Part shown: positions 52,325 through 60,489 of the stretch, piece after piece
Position numbering within the stretch: position 1 is the stretch's first letter
How the letters are laid out: every line of letters begins with the position of its first letter
NCBI GenBank assembly: GCA_903902705.1
Contig: CAIUVX010000045.1
Coordinates: forward strand, 1-62,800
DNA length: 62,800 bases
Reading direction: 5' to 3'
Source: an uncultured Methylococcales bacterium
GTDB lineage: Bacteria > Pseudomonadota > Gammaproteobacteria > Methylococcales > Methylomonadaceae
The notes under the pieces: generated by a model
What the model saw: the letters and a program-made list of their open reading frames with translations, nothing else
Databases searched by the model: none
What the model was told of the DNA's origin: nothing
Program-made: the position numbers and the translations under genes

Positions 52325-52990
52325 CCATTGCGGGATAAGTAGGATTGCAGAGTTTAGATAAATACGATCGATGAGTAACTGATTGAAAAATCTATTTTTC
52401 CAGCTAGAGACAGAGATGGGTTTTCGGGAGGGTGCGTGTTATCTGTCATGCCACTTGATTAGATTCAGTGCGGTGAAACAGGCGTTGAAATGGCTGTGTA
52501 AAGCGGATTCTGAACGGGCTTGGCAATCACAAAGCCCTGTAAACTGTTTGTTTACCGACGAAGGTTAAGCGACTAATGTCACCGACAACCATTTTGCCGT
52601 CATAGCGTTTGCGCCTGCCTTTGGCTTTTTGTTCGCCCGTGTAGAGATAGCGCAGATTGGCGTACACCTTGCAGTTTACCGATTTGGTGATAGCCACAGG
52701 TAAGCACACCATGAGTAAACCCCTGTTTGCTATATTTCGCTGATACCAACGTGGTTGAACTCGATAAAATCCAATCTTTTTCCAAACCATCGCCGATAGG
52801 TTTTTTCATTTAACTCGCTGTAGCGACTCAGATTGACATAAGTCGCTCTGCCTCGAAAGCTCATCAGGGTCAGTAGTAAGATAGACAAAACTATTTGAAG
52901 CCATTCAGAACACTGGACACAATTCTAAAATCGTTTCTAGTAGTTGCATGGAAATCTTCTCTTCATTGGTCGCTGTTTGTCGGAAACTAC
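52325..52990 (-). pseudogene. Decayed IS4-family-like transposase
   Basis: Fragments in different frames on the minus strand read, in order: SFRGRATYVNLSRYSELNEK followed by TYRRWFGKRLDF (52770-52860 region), ANLRYLYTGEQKAKGRRKRY and DGKMVVGDISRLTFVG (52550-52680), CQARSESALHSHFNACFTAL (52465-52525), and SWKNRFFNQLLIDRIY near 52375. This is the layout of an IS4-type DDE transposase with a deleted middle and several frameshifts. It fills the 794-nt gap between gshA and the defence operon. Terminal repeats were not identified. Confidence 0.7.
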
Positions 52991-53053
52991 ATTGTCCTCT
53001 GAATTTGAGATTAAAAACTGTCCGAAGTATTGTTACTTGGGAGTGCATAAAAT

Positions 53054-53425
53054 TCATTGGCTCGGCGTATTTTTCAGTTTCCATGTGAGCTTCACCTGCA
53101 TTTGCGCTTCACCACTCACCTTGGCTAATACCGCACCCATCTCTGAAGTTAGTTTAATGGCTAACTCCACTTCTAAGCTGTCAGGTTTTAGGCTGTCATC
53201 AAGGTTTTGCACCCCCGTGACCATTTGTGTGGCGCAATGTCTGACTAAATCAACCCCATTGCCAAACACATTTTGTGCGTGTCGCAAAACATCCTTTGTC
53301 ACACCCTGTGTAGTTGACCGCAGACGTTCAGGCGTTTGCGCAGCGCTGTCTAGTGAGTCAGATGTTTCTATCAAAATGGTGATTTCTTCGCCGTTAATTA
53401 TTTCTGTGCTGTGGGTGATGGACAT
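53054..53425 (-). CDS. Trypco1 (trypsin-co-occurring) domain protein
   Basis: This 123-residue protein matches the Trypco1/CU044_2847-type family. It has an N-terminal strand pair (EIINGEEITILIET), a central helix, and a C-terminal PDSLEVELAIKLTSEMGAVL segment followed by AQMQVKLTWKLK. The family is reported beside STAND NTPases, CHAT/caspase-like proteases and other conflict proteins. It is the third gene of the minus-strand CHAT-TIR / STAND operon, 76 nt after the STAND gene, with a hairpin in between. Its precise role is unknown. Confidence 0.75.
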   Translation of the reverse strand: MSITHSTEIINGEEITILIETSDSLDSAAQTPERLRSTTQGVTKDVLRHAQNVFGNGVDLVRHCATQMVTGVQNLDDSLKPDSLEVELAIKLTSEMGAVLAKVSGEAQMQVKLTWKLKNTPSQ

Positions 53426-53460
53426 GGTGTTTTTTCCTTGTTGAGTGTTGGTTTAATCAG

Positions 53461-53489
53461 ACCTTTCAGGTTTTTAAAATCTGAAAGGT
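53461..53489. terminator. Hairpin between the STAND and Trypco1 genes
   Basis: ACCTTTCAG and CTGAAAGGT pair around an AT-rich loop, 12 nt after the STAND stop. It may attenuate transcription into the Trypco1 gene. Confidence 0.55.
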
Positions 53490-53501
53490 TTATCGGTGGG
53501 G

Positions 53502-55958
53502 TTATTTTTTCTCTAATGCTGCTAATTTGGTCTGCACCGATTTCAAATCTTTTTGTGCCTGACTATCTTGGGGGTCTTGTTGTGCCAATTTATTACTGAT
53601 TGTTAAGTCTTTTGTGTAATAATCCAAGGCTTTTTGGGTGTCGCCTAGTTGTAATTGCACATTGGCTAACTTATTAAAGCTCACCGACAAATCCCGTTGT
53701 GCCTGACTATCTTGCGGGTCTTGTTGTGCCAATTTCTCACGGATTGTTAAGGCTTTTGTGTAATAGTCCAAGGCTTTTTGGGTGTCGCCTAGTTGTAACT
53801 GCACATTGGCTAACTTATTAAAGCTCACAGACAAATCCCGTTGTGCCTGACTGTTTTGTAAGTCTTGTTGTGCCAGTTGCTCACTAATGGTTAAGGCTTT
53901 TTCATAGCAGTCCAAGGCTTTTTTGGTATCACCTAGTTGTAACTGCACATCGGCTAATTTTTCAAAGCTCACCGATAAATCCCGTTGTGCCTGACTATCT
54001 TGCGGGTCTTGTTGTGTCAGTTGCTCACCGATGGTTAAGGCTCTTGCGTAATAGTCCAAGGCTTTTTGCGTGTCACCGAGTTGTAACTGTGCATTGGCTA
54101 ACTTATTAAAGCTCACCAACAAATCTCGTTGCGCTTGGCTATTTTGCGAGTCTTGTTGTGCCAGTTGCTCACTGATAGCTAAGGCTTTTGCGTAATAGTC
54201 CAAGGCTTTTTGTGTGCTGCCTAATAAGTCGAAGTAAATATTACCTACGCGGCTGTAATTGGACGCTTTTTCCCGTTGTGCTTTTTTATCATTTGGATTT
54301 AAGGCATAGATTTTATCTAGGAATTGCGTGTTGTATTCTAAAATACTGGATGTCAGTTGTGCGGTTTGCGGAATCTTTGCCAAGGCTTCGGGGATTTCGT
54401 AAGTAAAATGACTAATTACATCCAACGCTAAGTCTTTTTGTTGTTGTTGTGCTAGTGCTTTTTGTTTGTGCAGCTCTGCTTGTTGCCATTCCCAAGTAGC
54501 TACCCCTGCCAATACTGACATGAAAATAAACAGTACCACAAAAATAATCTGTTTTAATCGCCGCCGTTTTGCACTTTTTTGTAAAAAATTTACCGCGATT
54601 TTAAAATCGCCACCATAGCGCTTTGCCCATAGTGGCGTTGGTTTAAAAGTTTTTTGCCATTGCAACATCATTTCTAATTCGGGCGATTGCAATAATGCCG
54701 CTTCTTTATGGGCATAACGCGAGGCAGTGATTTGTAGACGCTGGTATTTTTCTGCCGCTAGTGCTTCATCTACTGTCCAGTCTTTCAAGCGTTGCCATTG
54801 GCGAATTAAGCTTTCGTGGGAAATATCAATAATACTGTTATCACTTAAGACAACATTGATAGGTGGTATTAAAAAACAGCACCTCGTCTGTCGAAACGCA
54901 TTAATAACGACAACGACTTCGGCAAAAGACACACTCGTTAATTCAATAATTTCAGCTAATGGAGTTGTGCGGCGGGTGTCGCGTTGAGCATCACCGCGTT
55001 CTGTCAAACTACGAAACAATAGTTCAGCAATACGTCTTTGCTCTTTTGTGAGCTGGTCATACACTTCATCGGCATGACGTGACAATGCGTTAGTTAATCC
55101 ACCAATAGCTTCATAATCGGTTAAGGTCAAAGTAGCTGTTTTATCGCTTGCTAAATCCCATAAGCGCATCAACAGATGTTGCAATAAGGGTAGTTGGTCT
55201 TGATTATTTTGGGCATCTTCCAGCAATTGGCTGACTAAAGCGGGTTCTATTTCACCGTCAAACACAAACGCTGGTTCTTCGATGGCGGCGCGTAATTGTT
55301 GGGCATCTAAACGCGGCGTTAAATACAGTCCTTGATTAATTGCTTCTGCCAATCCTGCAAATTGCGCACAATCGCCTAAAAAATCTGAGCGCATGGTGAT
55401 AACGACATACACAAAATGCGACAGTTGTGAGGTGGATACAGGGTAAGGTTTGCTACTGGCTAATAATAAACTGACAAAATTGCGGGCTTCGGCACTTGCG
55501 CCTTGTTGAAAGTAACGAAAAATTTCTTCAAATTGATCGCAAACTATCAATAATTGGGCATTATTAGGTAAGGGGTGACGGGCTAACAGTTCGTGTAGAC
55601 TGAGTGAGCCTTGCTGTAAGATTTGCTGTAAGGTGTCTACCGTAAAATGGGGCGTTAATACATCGTTGAGTTCACTAAATAGTTTATCCGCTAAGGCTTG
55701 AAACGGTTGATTGCTTGGGCGTATTTCGATAATGCGCCAATATGTACCTGCTTTAGCTAAATAACCTGCTTCTAAGCCCGCGATTAATCCTGTTTTTACT
55801 AATGAGGATTTACCACAACCTGATGTGCCAACAACAGCTAAAAAATGGCTAGAGCCTAAGCGATCAATTAATTCATCGGTATGGGTTTCGCGCCCGAAAA
55901 AAATGTCGGTTTCGGTGCGTTCAAAGGGGCGTAAGCCGATGTAGGGACGATGACTCAT
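53502..55958 (-). CDS. STAND NTPase (nSTAND1-type) with transmembrane helix and TPR repeats
   Basis: An 818-residue protein. It opens with PYIGLRPFERTETDIFFGRE, typical of nSTAND1 proteins. The Walker A is GTSGCGKS (44-51) and the Walker B is LLIVCDQFEEIF (D141). Winged-helix and sensor regions follow to about 430. A transmembrane helix (about 472-492, IIFVVLFIFMSVLAGVATW) comes next, then a Gln-rich coil and TPRs. Four TPR units of 48 residues (SQAQRDLSVSFNKLANVQLQ...) are almost identical and correspond to 144-bp DNA repeats. STAND proteins sense a signal and oligomerise to switch on partners. The start overlaps the end of the CHAT-TIR gene by 4 nt. Confidence 0.88.
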   Translation of the reverse strand: MSHRPYIGLRPFERTETDIFFGRETHTDELIDRLGSSHFLAVVGTSGCGKSSLVKTGLIAGLEAGYLAKAGTYWRIIEIRPSNQPFQALADKLFSELNDVLTPHFTVDTLQQILQQGSLSLHELLARHPLPNNAQLLIVCDQFEEIFRYFQQGASAEARNFVSLLLASSKPYPVSTSQLSHFVYVVITMRSDFLGDCAQFAGLAEAINQGLYLTPRLDAQQLRAAIEEPAFVFDGEIEPALVSQLLEDAQNNQDQLPLLQHLLMRLWDLASDKTATLTLTDYEAIGGLTNALSRHADEVYDQLTKEQRRIAELLFRSLTERGDAQRDTRRTTPLAEIIELTSVSFAEVVVVINAFRQTRCCFLIPPINVVLSDNSIIDISHESLIRQWQRLKDWTVDEALAAEKYQRLQITASRYAHKEAALLQSPELEMMLQWQKTFKPTPLWAKRYGGDFKIAVNFLQKSAKRRRLKQIIFVVLFIFMSVLAGVATWEWQQAELHKQKALAQQQQKDLALDVISHFTYEIPEALAKIPQTAQLTSSILEYNTQFLDKIYALNPNDKKAQREKASNYSRVGNIYFDLLGSTQKALDYYAKALAISEQLAQQDSQNSQAQRDLLVSFNKLANAQLQLGDTQKALDYYARALTIGEQLTQQDPQDSQAQRDLSVSFEKLADVQLQLGDTKKALDCYEKALTISEQLAQQDLQNSQAQRDLSVSFNKLANVQLQLGDTQKALDYYTKALTIREKLAQQDPQDSQAQRDLSVSFNKLANVQLQLGDTQKALDYYTKDLTISNKLAQQDPQDSQAQKDLKSVQTKLAALEKK

Positions 55959-57430
55959 GCTAAATCCCCCACAAATTCAGATAAGCAACAATAAATGTGC
56001 AAATTTTCCAGTCTAAAATCAAGTTCTGGTTTATTTGCGTCTTTGTAGACAGCAATTATTTTAAAAGGAGATTCACGCTTACGTTGCAAACGCCGACAAA
56101 TGCCTAGTTGTTCGCGTACCCAAACAGGTGTGGTTTGATCGTATAAAATTAATACGGCATCGCAGTTTAATATATTATTTTCAATATCTTGGCGTATATC
56201 GCCTGCGGTGGTTTCAATAGAACGGGCTAACGGTAAAACGTAATCGATGCCGTTTTCTTCGAGCAAAGGCACAATGTCTCTAGTTAAATTCAAGTCTTCT
56301 GGCGCACTGTGCAGAAAAATAAACGCATCAATGCTTTTAGTGTGCGGACTTCTGGCGTGTTGTTGTTGCTGGCGTTGTTGTACCGTATTTTGTTGAAGCT
56401 GGTGTTTTGTTTTTAATTCTTGCAACTGTTTGGCAACCAGTTCAGCTATTTGATTGGCTTTGGCAATATACGCATCACCTTGTAAGGACAGTATGCCTTG
56501 CTGGTCATCATCGTACCAAAATTTATGTCTGGATAAACCTTTTAAGCTATCTGGCAATCTGTAACTATCAATTTCTACTAAAAATGCAGGCTGTCTTTTG
56601 GTATATGTACCAAGTTGCTCAAACTGGGTTTGATATTGTTGGCAATAAACAGGGGAGGCGATGATTAGCAGCATTGCCGATTGCTCTAACTGGCTAAAAT
56701 CAGTGCCTGTATAAAGTTGAAAACCATCAAAACTAGCGAGTTTTAATTGCAGTTGTTTTCGTAATCCATTGATAAAATTATCAGCCCAGCTTTCATCTTC
56801 ATCGGCGAAACTAATAAAAACATCGTGCTTATAACTGGGGATGTAGGTGTTAGGGCGTTTTTGTAATACAGGCTTTTGTTGTTCAGCTTCGGTAATGTTG
56901 GCAATTTTCATCTGATTAAGCCCTGCATTAAAGGCTAGCTCAATATTCAATTTGTCTTGATTAAAAAGCGAAGTATAAAAACCTTGGGAAAAACTAATTG
57001 CCGCTAAATCATCGATGGCAGCATTCATGCCAATTACACAATCAACTTGCTCGACTATTTCTTTAGCTTGGTTGGCACTATAGCAAGCATTTAAAAACAC
57101 CGCTTTTAAATCAGGAGTGCATAATTTGAATAATTCTGCGAGAGCGGATTTACTGACTTCATGAGCTTTATCCCCTGTTAAGTCGGTAAAAATTAAGCTG
57201 TCCGCTTCACCATGCCCGCTAAAATGAATTATATGAGGTTTAAATTTTAAGACTTTTTCTTGTAATGCCTCACCGCGCAAAGCTGGGTAATGGCGTAACT
57301 CAAACCGTTCTTGAAGATTAGAACGTTCCCATAAGTCTTGAATGCGCTGATATTCCTCACCTAAATCTAAGCGGTTGGTACTCCAAGGATTTGCCGCTAA
57401 AATCAAAATTCTTATGGGGGTTGGTGTCAC
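55955..57430 (-). CDS. CHAT protease - TIR - TIR fusion protein
   Basis: A 491-residue protein without signal peptide. Residues 5-180 are a CHAT (caspase-like) domain with the dyad His73 (HFSGHGE) and Cys116 (FLNACYS). Residues about 200-335 are a TIR-like domain (KHDVFISFADEDESWADNF) with a candidate catalytic Glu271 in TQFEQLG. A Gln-rich linker (about 340-360) leads to a second TIR-like domain, 366-485 (IDAFIFLHSAPED, CDAVLILYDQ), with Glu440 in WVREQL. CHAT proteases cleave target proteins on activation, and bacterial TIRs hydrolyse NAD or make signal nucleotides. It is encoded first in an operon with the STAND and Trypco1 genes; a role in anti-phage or suicide response is inferred. Confidence 0.82.
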   Translation of the reverse strand: MTPTPIRILILAANPWSTNRLDLGEEYQRIQDLWERSNLQERFELRHYPALRGEALQEKVLKFKPHIIHFSGHGEADSLIFTDLTGDKAHEVSKSALAELFKLCTPDLKAVFLNACYSANQAKEIVEQVDCVIGMNAAIDDLAAISFSQGFYTSLFNQDKLNIELAFNAGLNQMKIANITEAEQQKPVLQKRPNTYIPSYKHDVFISFADEDESWADNFINGLRKQLQLKLASFDGFQLYTGTDFSQLEQSAMLLIIASPVYCQQYQTQFEQLGTYTKRQPAFLVEIDSYRLPDSLKGLSRHKFWYDDDQQGILSLQGDAYIAKANQIAELVAKQLQELKTKHQLQQNTVQQRQQQQHARSPHTKSIDAFIFLHSAPEDLNLTRDIVPLLEENGIDYVLPLARSIETTAGDIRQDIENNILNCDAVLILYDQTTPVWVREQLGICRRLQRKRESPFKIIAVYKDANKPELDFRLENLHIYCCLSEFVGDLA

Positions 57431-57586
57431 GATGCTGATTTCCTAATACCAAATTAGCGTTACTGTTTGGACTATATCACGCCTTTGACGGAATTTAGTC
57501 AAGCTCGTATTTGCTCCGCAATGACACACGGTTTAAATTAAAGATGATTATCGCGTGTAGGTATGAATTGTCACAGCTACAAAAAA

Positions 57587-57680
57587 GCTTCACAAGCGAT
57601 TTATTTAGTTTTCGGTGTTAATACCATGCCACTCTTGACCATCGAGGAAAGCCACTATATCAAATTGTTGCGCGGTCGTT
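57587..57680 (-). pseudogene. Duplicated remnant of the 3' end of the YiiX-like gene
   Basis: Read on the minus strand the segment gives AQQFDIVAFLDGQEWHGI followed by NTEN and a stop. This matches the AQQFDMVAFLDGQEWHGI region of the gene at 44748-46292 and its terminal LTSKIK-type end. About 75 nt of the parent are missing between the two matching blocks. The parent and copy also share the downstream CTTCACAAGnGATTTATTTA. Confidence 0.75.
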
Positions 57681-57730
57681 CCCAAACTCCAGTTTGGGAA
57701 CGAGATAAACAGGAAAGCCGATGCAGTCTA

Positions 57731-58345
57731 TTAGAAAAAGAATATCAGCACCGCAGCAATAGCGGGGAATGCAAAAATTGCAGCATAGCCGATTAATTTT
57801 AAAAAGTTAGGTTCATTGGTTCGCAAGAGCCAATCAGGGCGCATGAAAGAGAAAATAACACCTCGATTGGCTTGCCATTCCAGATTCCAGAACAATCCTG
57901 CACACAGATAAATGACTGACGAAGCAAATAAATTTGCCAACCAAGTATTGGGATAAAACCCATCACGCCAAACCAGATAAATATCGTAAGACCAGCTCGC
58001 AGAAAATAACCAAACGCAGATAGCAAGATAGACTTCTCGCCACCTACCTTGTCGGTGGACAGCCAGAAAAAGTGTCGCCACAACCCACGGCGCGGTAGAG
58101 AAGCATAAAACCGACATGAAAAAACCATCAACATAATCCCAAGTCGGATCACCCGTATAAGGCGCGACCAAGGTTATAACAGTCGTTCCAATGATAAAAG
58201 TCGCCAGCTTCCACGGTTCTTTGAGAAAATGCCAATAAGCACGCCGAGCTAGTGCGAATTGATTTGGCGAACGCACAAACAAAACAAAGGCAAATAGACA
58301 AGCCAGACTCCAGAACGCAATGTAAGATTTAAAAAAAATGTCCAT
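57731..58345 (-). CDS. Hypothetical integral membrane protein
   Basis: This 204-residue protein has about six hydrophobic helices and many Trp/Tyr residues at helix ends. No catalytic motif or known family recognised. It stands alone next to the duplicated remnant at 57587, just outside the CHAT-STAND operon. The ATG at 58345 has no strong ribosome site. Confidence 0.6.
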   Translation of the reverse strand: MDIFFKSYIAFWSLACLFAFVLFVRSPNQFALARRAYWHFLKEPWKLATFIIGTTVITLVAPYTGDPTWDYVDGFFMSVLCFSTAPWVVATLFLAVHRQGRWREVYLAICVWLFSASWSYDIYLVWRDGFYPNTWLANLFASSVIYLCAGLFWNLEWQANRGVIFSFMRPDWLLRTNEPNFLKLIGYAAIFAFPAIAAVLIFFF

Positions 58346-58413
58346 CGTTGTTGTTTTTTGTGGGTTAAATAATTTTTAGCGGAGATTTGTAGCGCGTGTG
58401 GCGTGTAGAAAGG

Positions 58414-58764
58414 TTACCAAGCACACACTTTAAAATCTTCACCTACCCAACACGCCTTATCTTCTGTAGACCTTTTGGCTTCACCCCAGCGTGAATTAAT
58501 ACCATCTGTCGTTAAGCCGCGCACTTCGGCAACGCCTTTTTCAATAATAAAGACACTCACATCAGTAATGCCAGTGAGCAAGGGTTTATTTTTTTGGGGG
58601 TTTGCCAGTGCAAAAGAACCTTTTGTATCAGGCACAAACAGGCACTTTCCTTTATATGATGGTGAACCAGCACTGTCTATCTGACATTTTACTATTTTAT
58701 CTGCGGCAATAGTCGGGTTACTTATCAACAGTAATACGGTTAGTAGAGGGATTAATTTTTTCAT
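58414..58764 (-). CDS. Small secreted protein, unknown function
   Basis: A 116-residue protein starting at ATG 58764 with a signal peptide (MKKLIPLLTVLLLISNPTIAA). The mature part has four cysteines (VKCQIDS, GKCLFVP, KACWVGE, KVCAW) that could form two disulfides. The fold looks small and beta-rich (VSVFIIEKGVAEVRGL). The longer frame up to 58857 runs through a palindrome. The KCxxD-x4-Y-x-GxCxF pattern suggests a small binding domain, not identified. Confidence 0.6.
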   Translation of the reverse strand: MKKLIPLLTVLLLISNPTIAADKIVKCQIDSAGSPSYKGKCLFVPDTKGSFALANPQKNKPLLTGITDVSVFIIEKGVAEVRGLTTDGINSRWGEAKRSTEDKACWVGEDFKVCAW

Positions 58765-58815
58765 TTTTTTCTCTTTGTAATGTTGTTGGCTATAAAACAA
58801 ATAATTGTGGGAGAG

Positions 58816-58862
58816 GTAGTTTGTAGGTTGTGTTGCGGCTCTTTCGCAACCCAACAACCTAC
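58816..58862. repeat. Palindrome (GTAGGTTG...CAACCTAC)
   Basis: TTGTAGGTTGTGTTGCG and CGCAACCCAACAACCTAC form an imperfect stem of about 15 bp in the gap between two secreted-protein genes. Confidence 0.65.
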
Positions 58863-58944
58863 GCTGCTAACTTACTTTCCAAGTGTTGCACTTATTATAT
58901 GAATTCGCGTCATTATGATTCCATATTTATTTACTTTATTTACT

Positions 58945-59358
58945 TTATCGACTTGCCGATAATTTTCGAGCTAAATCACCCACCGCTATTATTTTGCTGT
59001 TTGAACTAGACCAAAAATAACTCATCTTATCCGCTGCCACTTTGTTGATGACAATTTCACCGCGATCAATACAGCGTTCCATTCCGTAAGTCAGCGTCTC
59101 TTTAAATATTAAACTGCTATCAGTTATTTTGAGTAATTTCCACACGCCTCCACAAACTAAAGACGGATAATCAATAAAGTAACCATAAGAGCGACTATTG
59201 ACTCTAATGCGCCAATGACTACCATCATCACTTTGCGTTCCCATACCTTCCCATGCGCCAGTAAATTGCTTTAGCATACTGGACTGCTCAGCAAGGGCAT
59301 GAGGTGTACTTAGCAATAATAAGCAGCCAAATAGCCCAAGTAGTGATATGTTTTTCAT
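58945..59358 (-). CDS. Small secreted protein, unknown function
   Basis: This 137-residue protein has a signal peptide (cleavage near ALA-E). The mature domain begins LKQFTGAWEGMGTQSDDGSHW and looks like a small lipocalin-like or eight-strand beta barrel, with two Cys (LVCGG, MERCI) able to pair. No family assigned. It is on the same strand as the secreted protein at 58414 and separated from it by a palindrome. Confidence 0.6.
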   Translation of the reverse strand: MKNISLLGLFGCLLLLSTPHALAEQSSMLKQFTGAWEGMGTQSDDGSHWRIRVNSRSYGYFIDYPSLVCGGVWKLLKITDSSLIFKETLTYGMERCIDRGEIVINKVAADKMSYFWSSSNSKIIAVGDLARKLSASR

Positions 59359-59529
59359 CTTGTTCCTTGCTGCCCCTTTAGGGGGATATTTAACAATGAC
59401 AACGATACGCGAGTGTCGTTATCCTTCACGGTAACCGCCTCGTTTACGGGGAGGAATAATCCACCGACCTCTATCCGTCGGCGGCTGTCCTCGACGGATG
59501 AGGTTGAATGTGGATTGAAACATGACAAT

Positions 59530-59685
59530 AAACGACGACAAAAAGATTGGAATTGATTCATATACAGATAAACCACAGGGGTGTGGTGTATAGGGTGAGT
59601 AATTGACTCACCATTAAGCCGCCGACAATGGCGATGCCTAAAGGACGGCGCAATTCTGAACCGTAACCCGTGCCGAAAGCCAGCT
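59530..59685 (-). pseudogene. C-terminal remnant of an RND efflux pump
   Basis: The minus strand reads [20 protein letters not shown] and [12 protein letters not shown], then in the next frame [10 protein letters not shown]. This is the last-helix region of AcrB/MdtC-type transporters. It is interrupted by a frameshift and bounded by a palindrome at 59692. The stretch 59359-59530 holds no recognised feature. Confidence 0.75.
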
Positions 59686-59691
59686 CGTAGG

Positions 59692-59765
59692 AGGGTAGAG
59701 CGATAGCGAAACCCAAAAAATCCCAAAGAATGTTGGGTTGCCAAAAAGATGGCAACCCAACCTAC
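59692..59765. repeat. Mixed palindromic repeat
   Basis: GTAGGAGGGTAGAGCGATAGCGAAACCC leads into TTGGGTTGCCAAAAAGATGGCAACCCAACCTAC, a nested hairpin with a TTGGGTTGCCA/TGGCAACCCAA stem. It joins parts of two of the dispersed families. Confidence 0.65.
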
Positions 59766-59832
59766 ATGACTAGCATCCGCACCGAGCATGAATTCGAGGC
59801 GAGCATAGTTTGTAGGTTGCTACAATACCATT

Positions 59833-60489
59833 TTATAAAAATGCGGCATAATAAAAGCGTAGGAAAGAAATAAACGGTCGTTCTTTTGCCAGTAATTGCC
59901 TGATGTTCTTGATGTCATATTTAGCATTAGGCATATCTTTCATCCTTAGCCATATTTGCAATAAAGCATCTGGAGCATTGAGACGTTCTTTATTAAGCCG
60001 AGGATTATCTAAATTAAGTAATTCAATAGTATGTTTTGCTTTCTTAATATCTTTTTCACTGGCAACAATAAAGCCAGTTTCTTTGATATATGAAAAATAT
60101 TCGCCAATATCCTGTACAGCAACAGGATTTAAAAAAAGATTAACATCGGTATTACCACTATCTTTTTTATGTCCACAAGAATGTACATCTTCGGGATGAA
60201 ATTCTTTTTTAAGTTCAGAATTACATAAGTCGCCGTTACAAGAAGCGATTAAATTCTGATAATCAAAACGCAATTCTGGTTGATTCGATTGCTCGATTAT
60301 GTGTTCAATGTGACTGTTTTCTTGGTTAATTCCACGCTCACAATACGCACATAAATTTCTTTGCTCTGCTATCAAATGCAAACGCAATTCTGTTTTTTTG
60401 CGTAGATTCTTCCATATCGGGTCATGTTGTACATCCTGCGTTGCTTGTTCAAAAAAATCAGGTGATTTGCCTTTTTTAATATATCTCAT
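59833..60489 (-). CDS. ptuB: Septu defence HNH nuclease (PtuB-like)
   Basis: A 218-residue HNH endonuclease of the TIGR02646/PtuB type. C47 and C50 (LCAYCE), then SHIEHI with His60 and His63, and NLIASCNG with Cys84 form the zinc-bound HNH core. The PtuB-typical N-terminal MRYIKKGKSP is present. In the Septu anti-phage system this nuclease acts with an ATPase encoded alongside. Its start overlaps the end of the ATPase gene by 4 nt. Confidence 0.88.
   Translation of the reverse strand: MRYIKKGKSPDFFEQATQDVQHDPIWKNLRKKTELRLHLIAEQRNLCAYCERGINQENSHIEHIIEQSNQPELRFDYQNLIASCNGDLCNSELKKEFHPEDVHSCGHKKDSGNTDVNLFLNPVAVQDIGEYFSYIKETGFIVASEKDIKKAKHTIELLNLDNPRLNKERLNAPDALLQIWLRMKDMPNAKYDIKNIRQLLAKERPFISFLRFYYAAFL

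Noticed and set aside
53540-54260. Regular 144-bp direct repeats, considered as a CRISPR array or minisatellite
   Set aside because: They are in frame, without spacers, and encode TPR units of the STAND protein.
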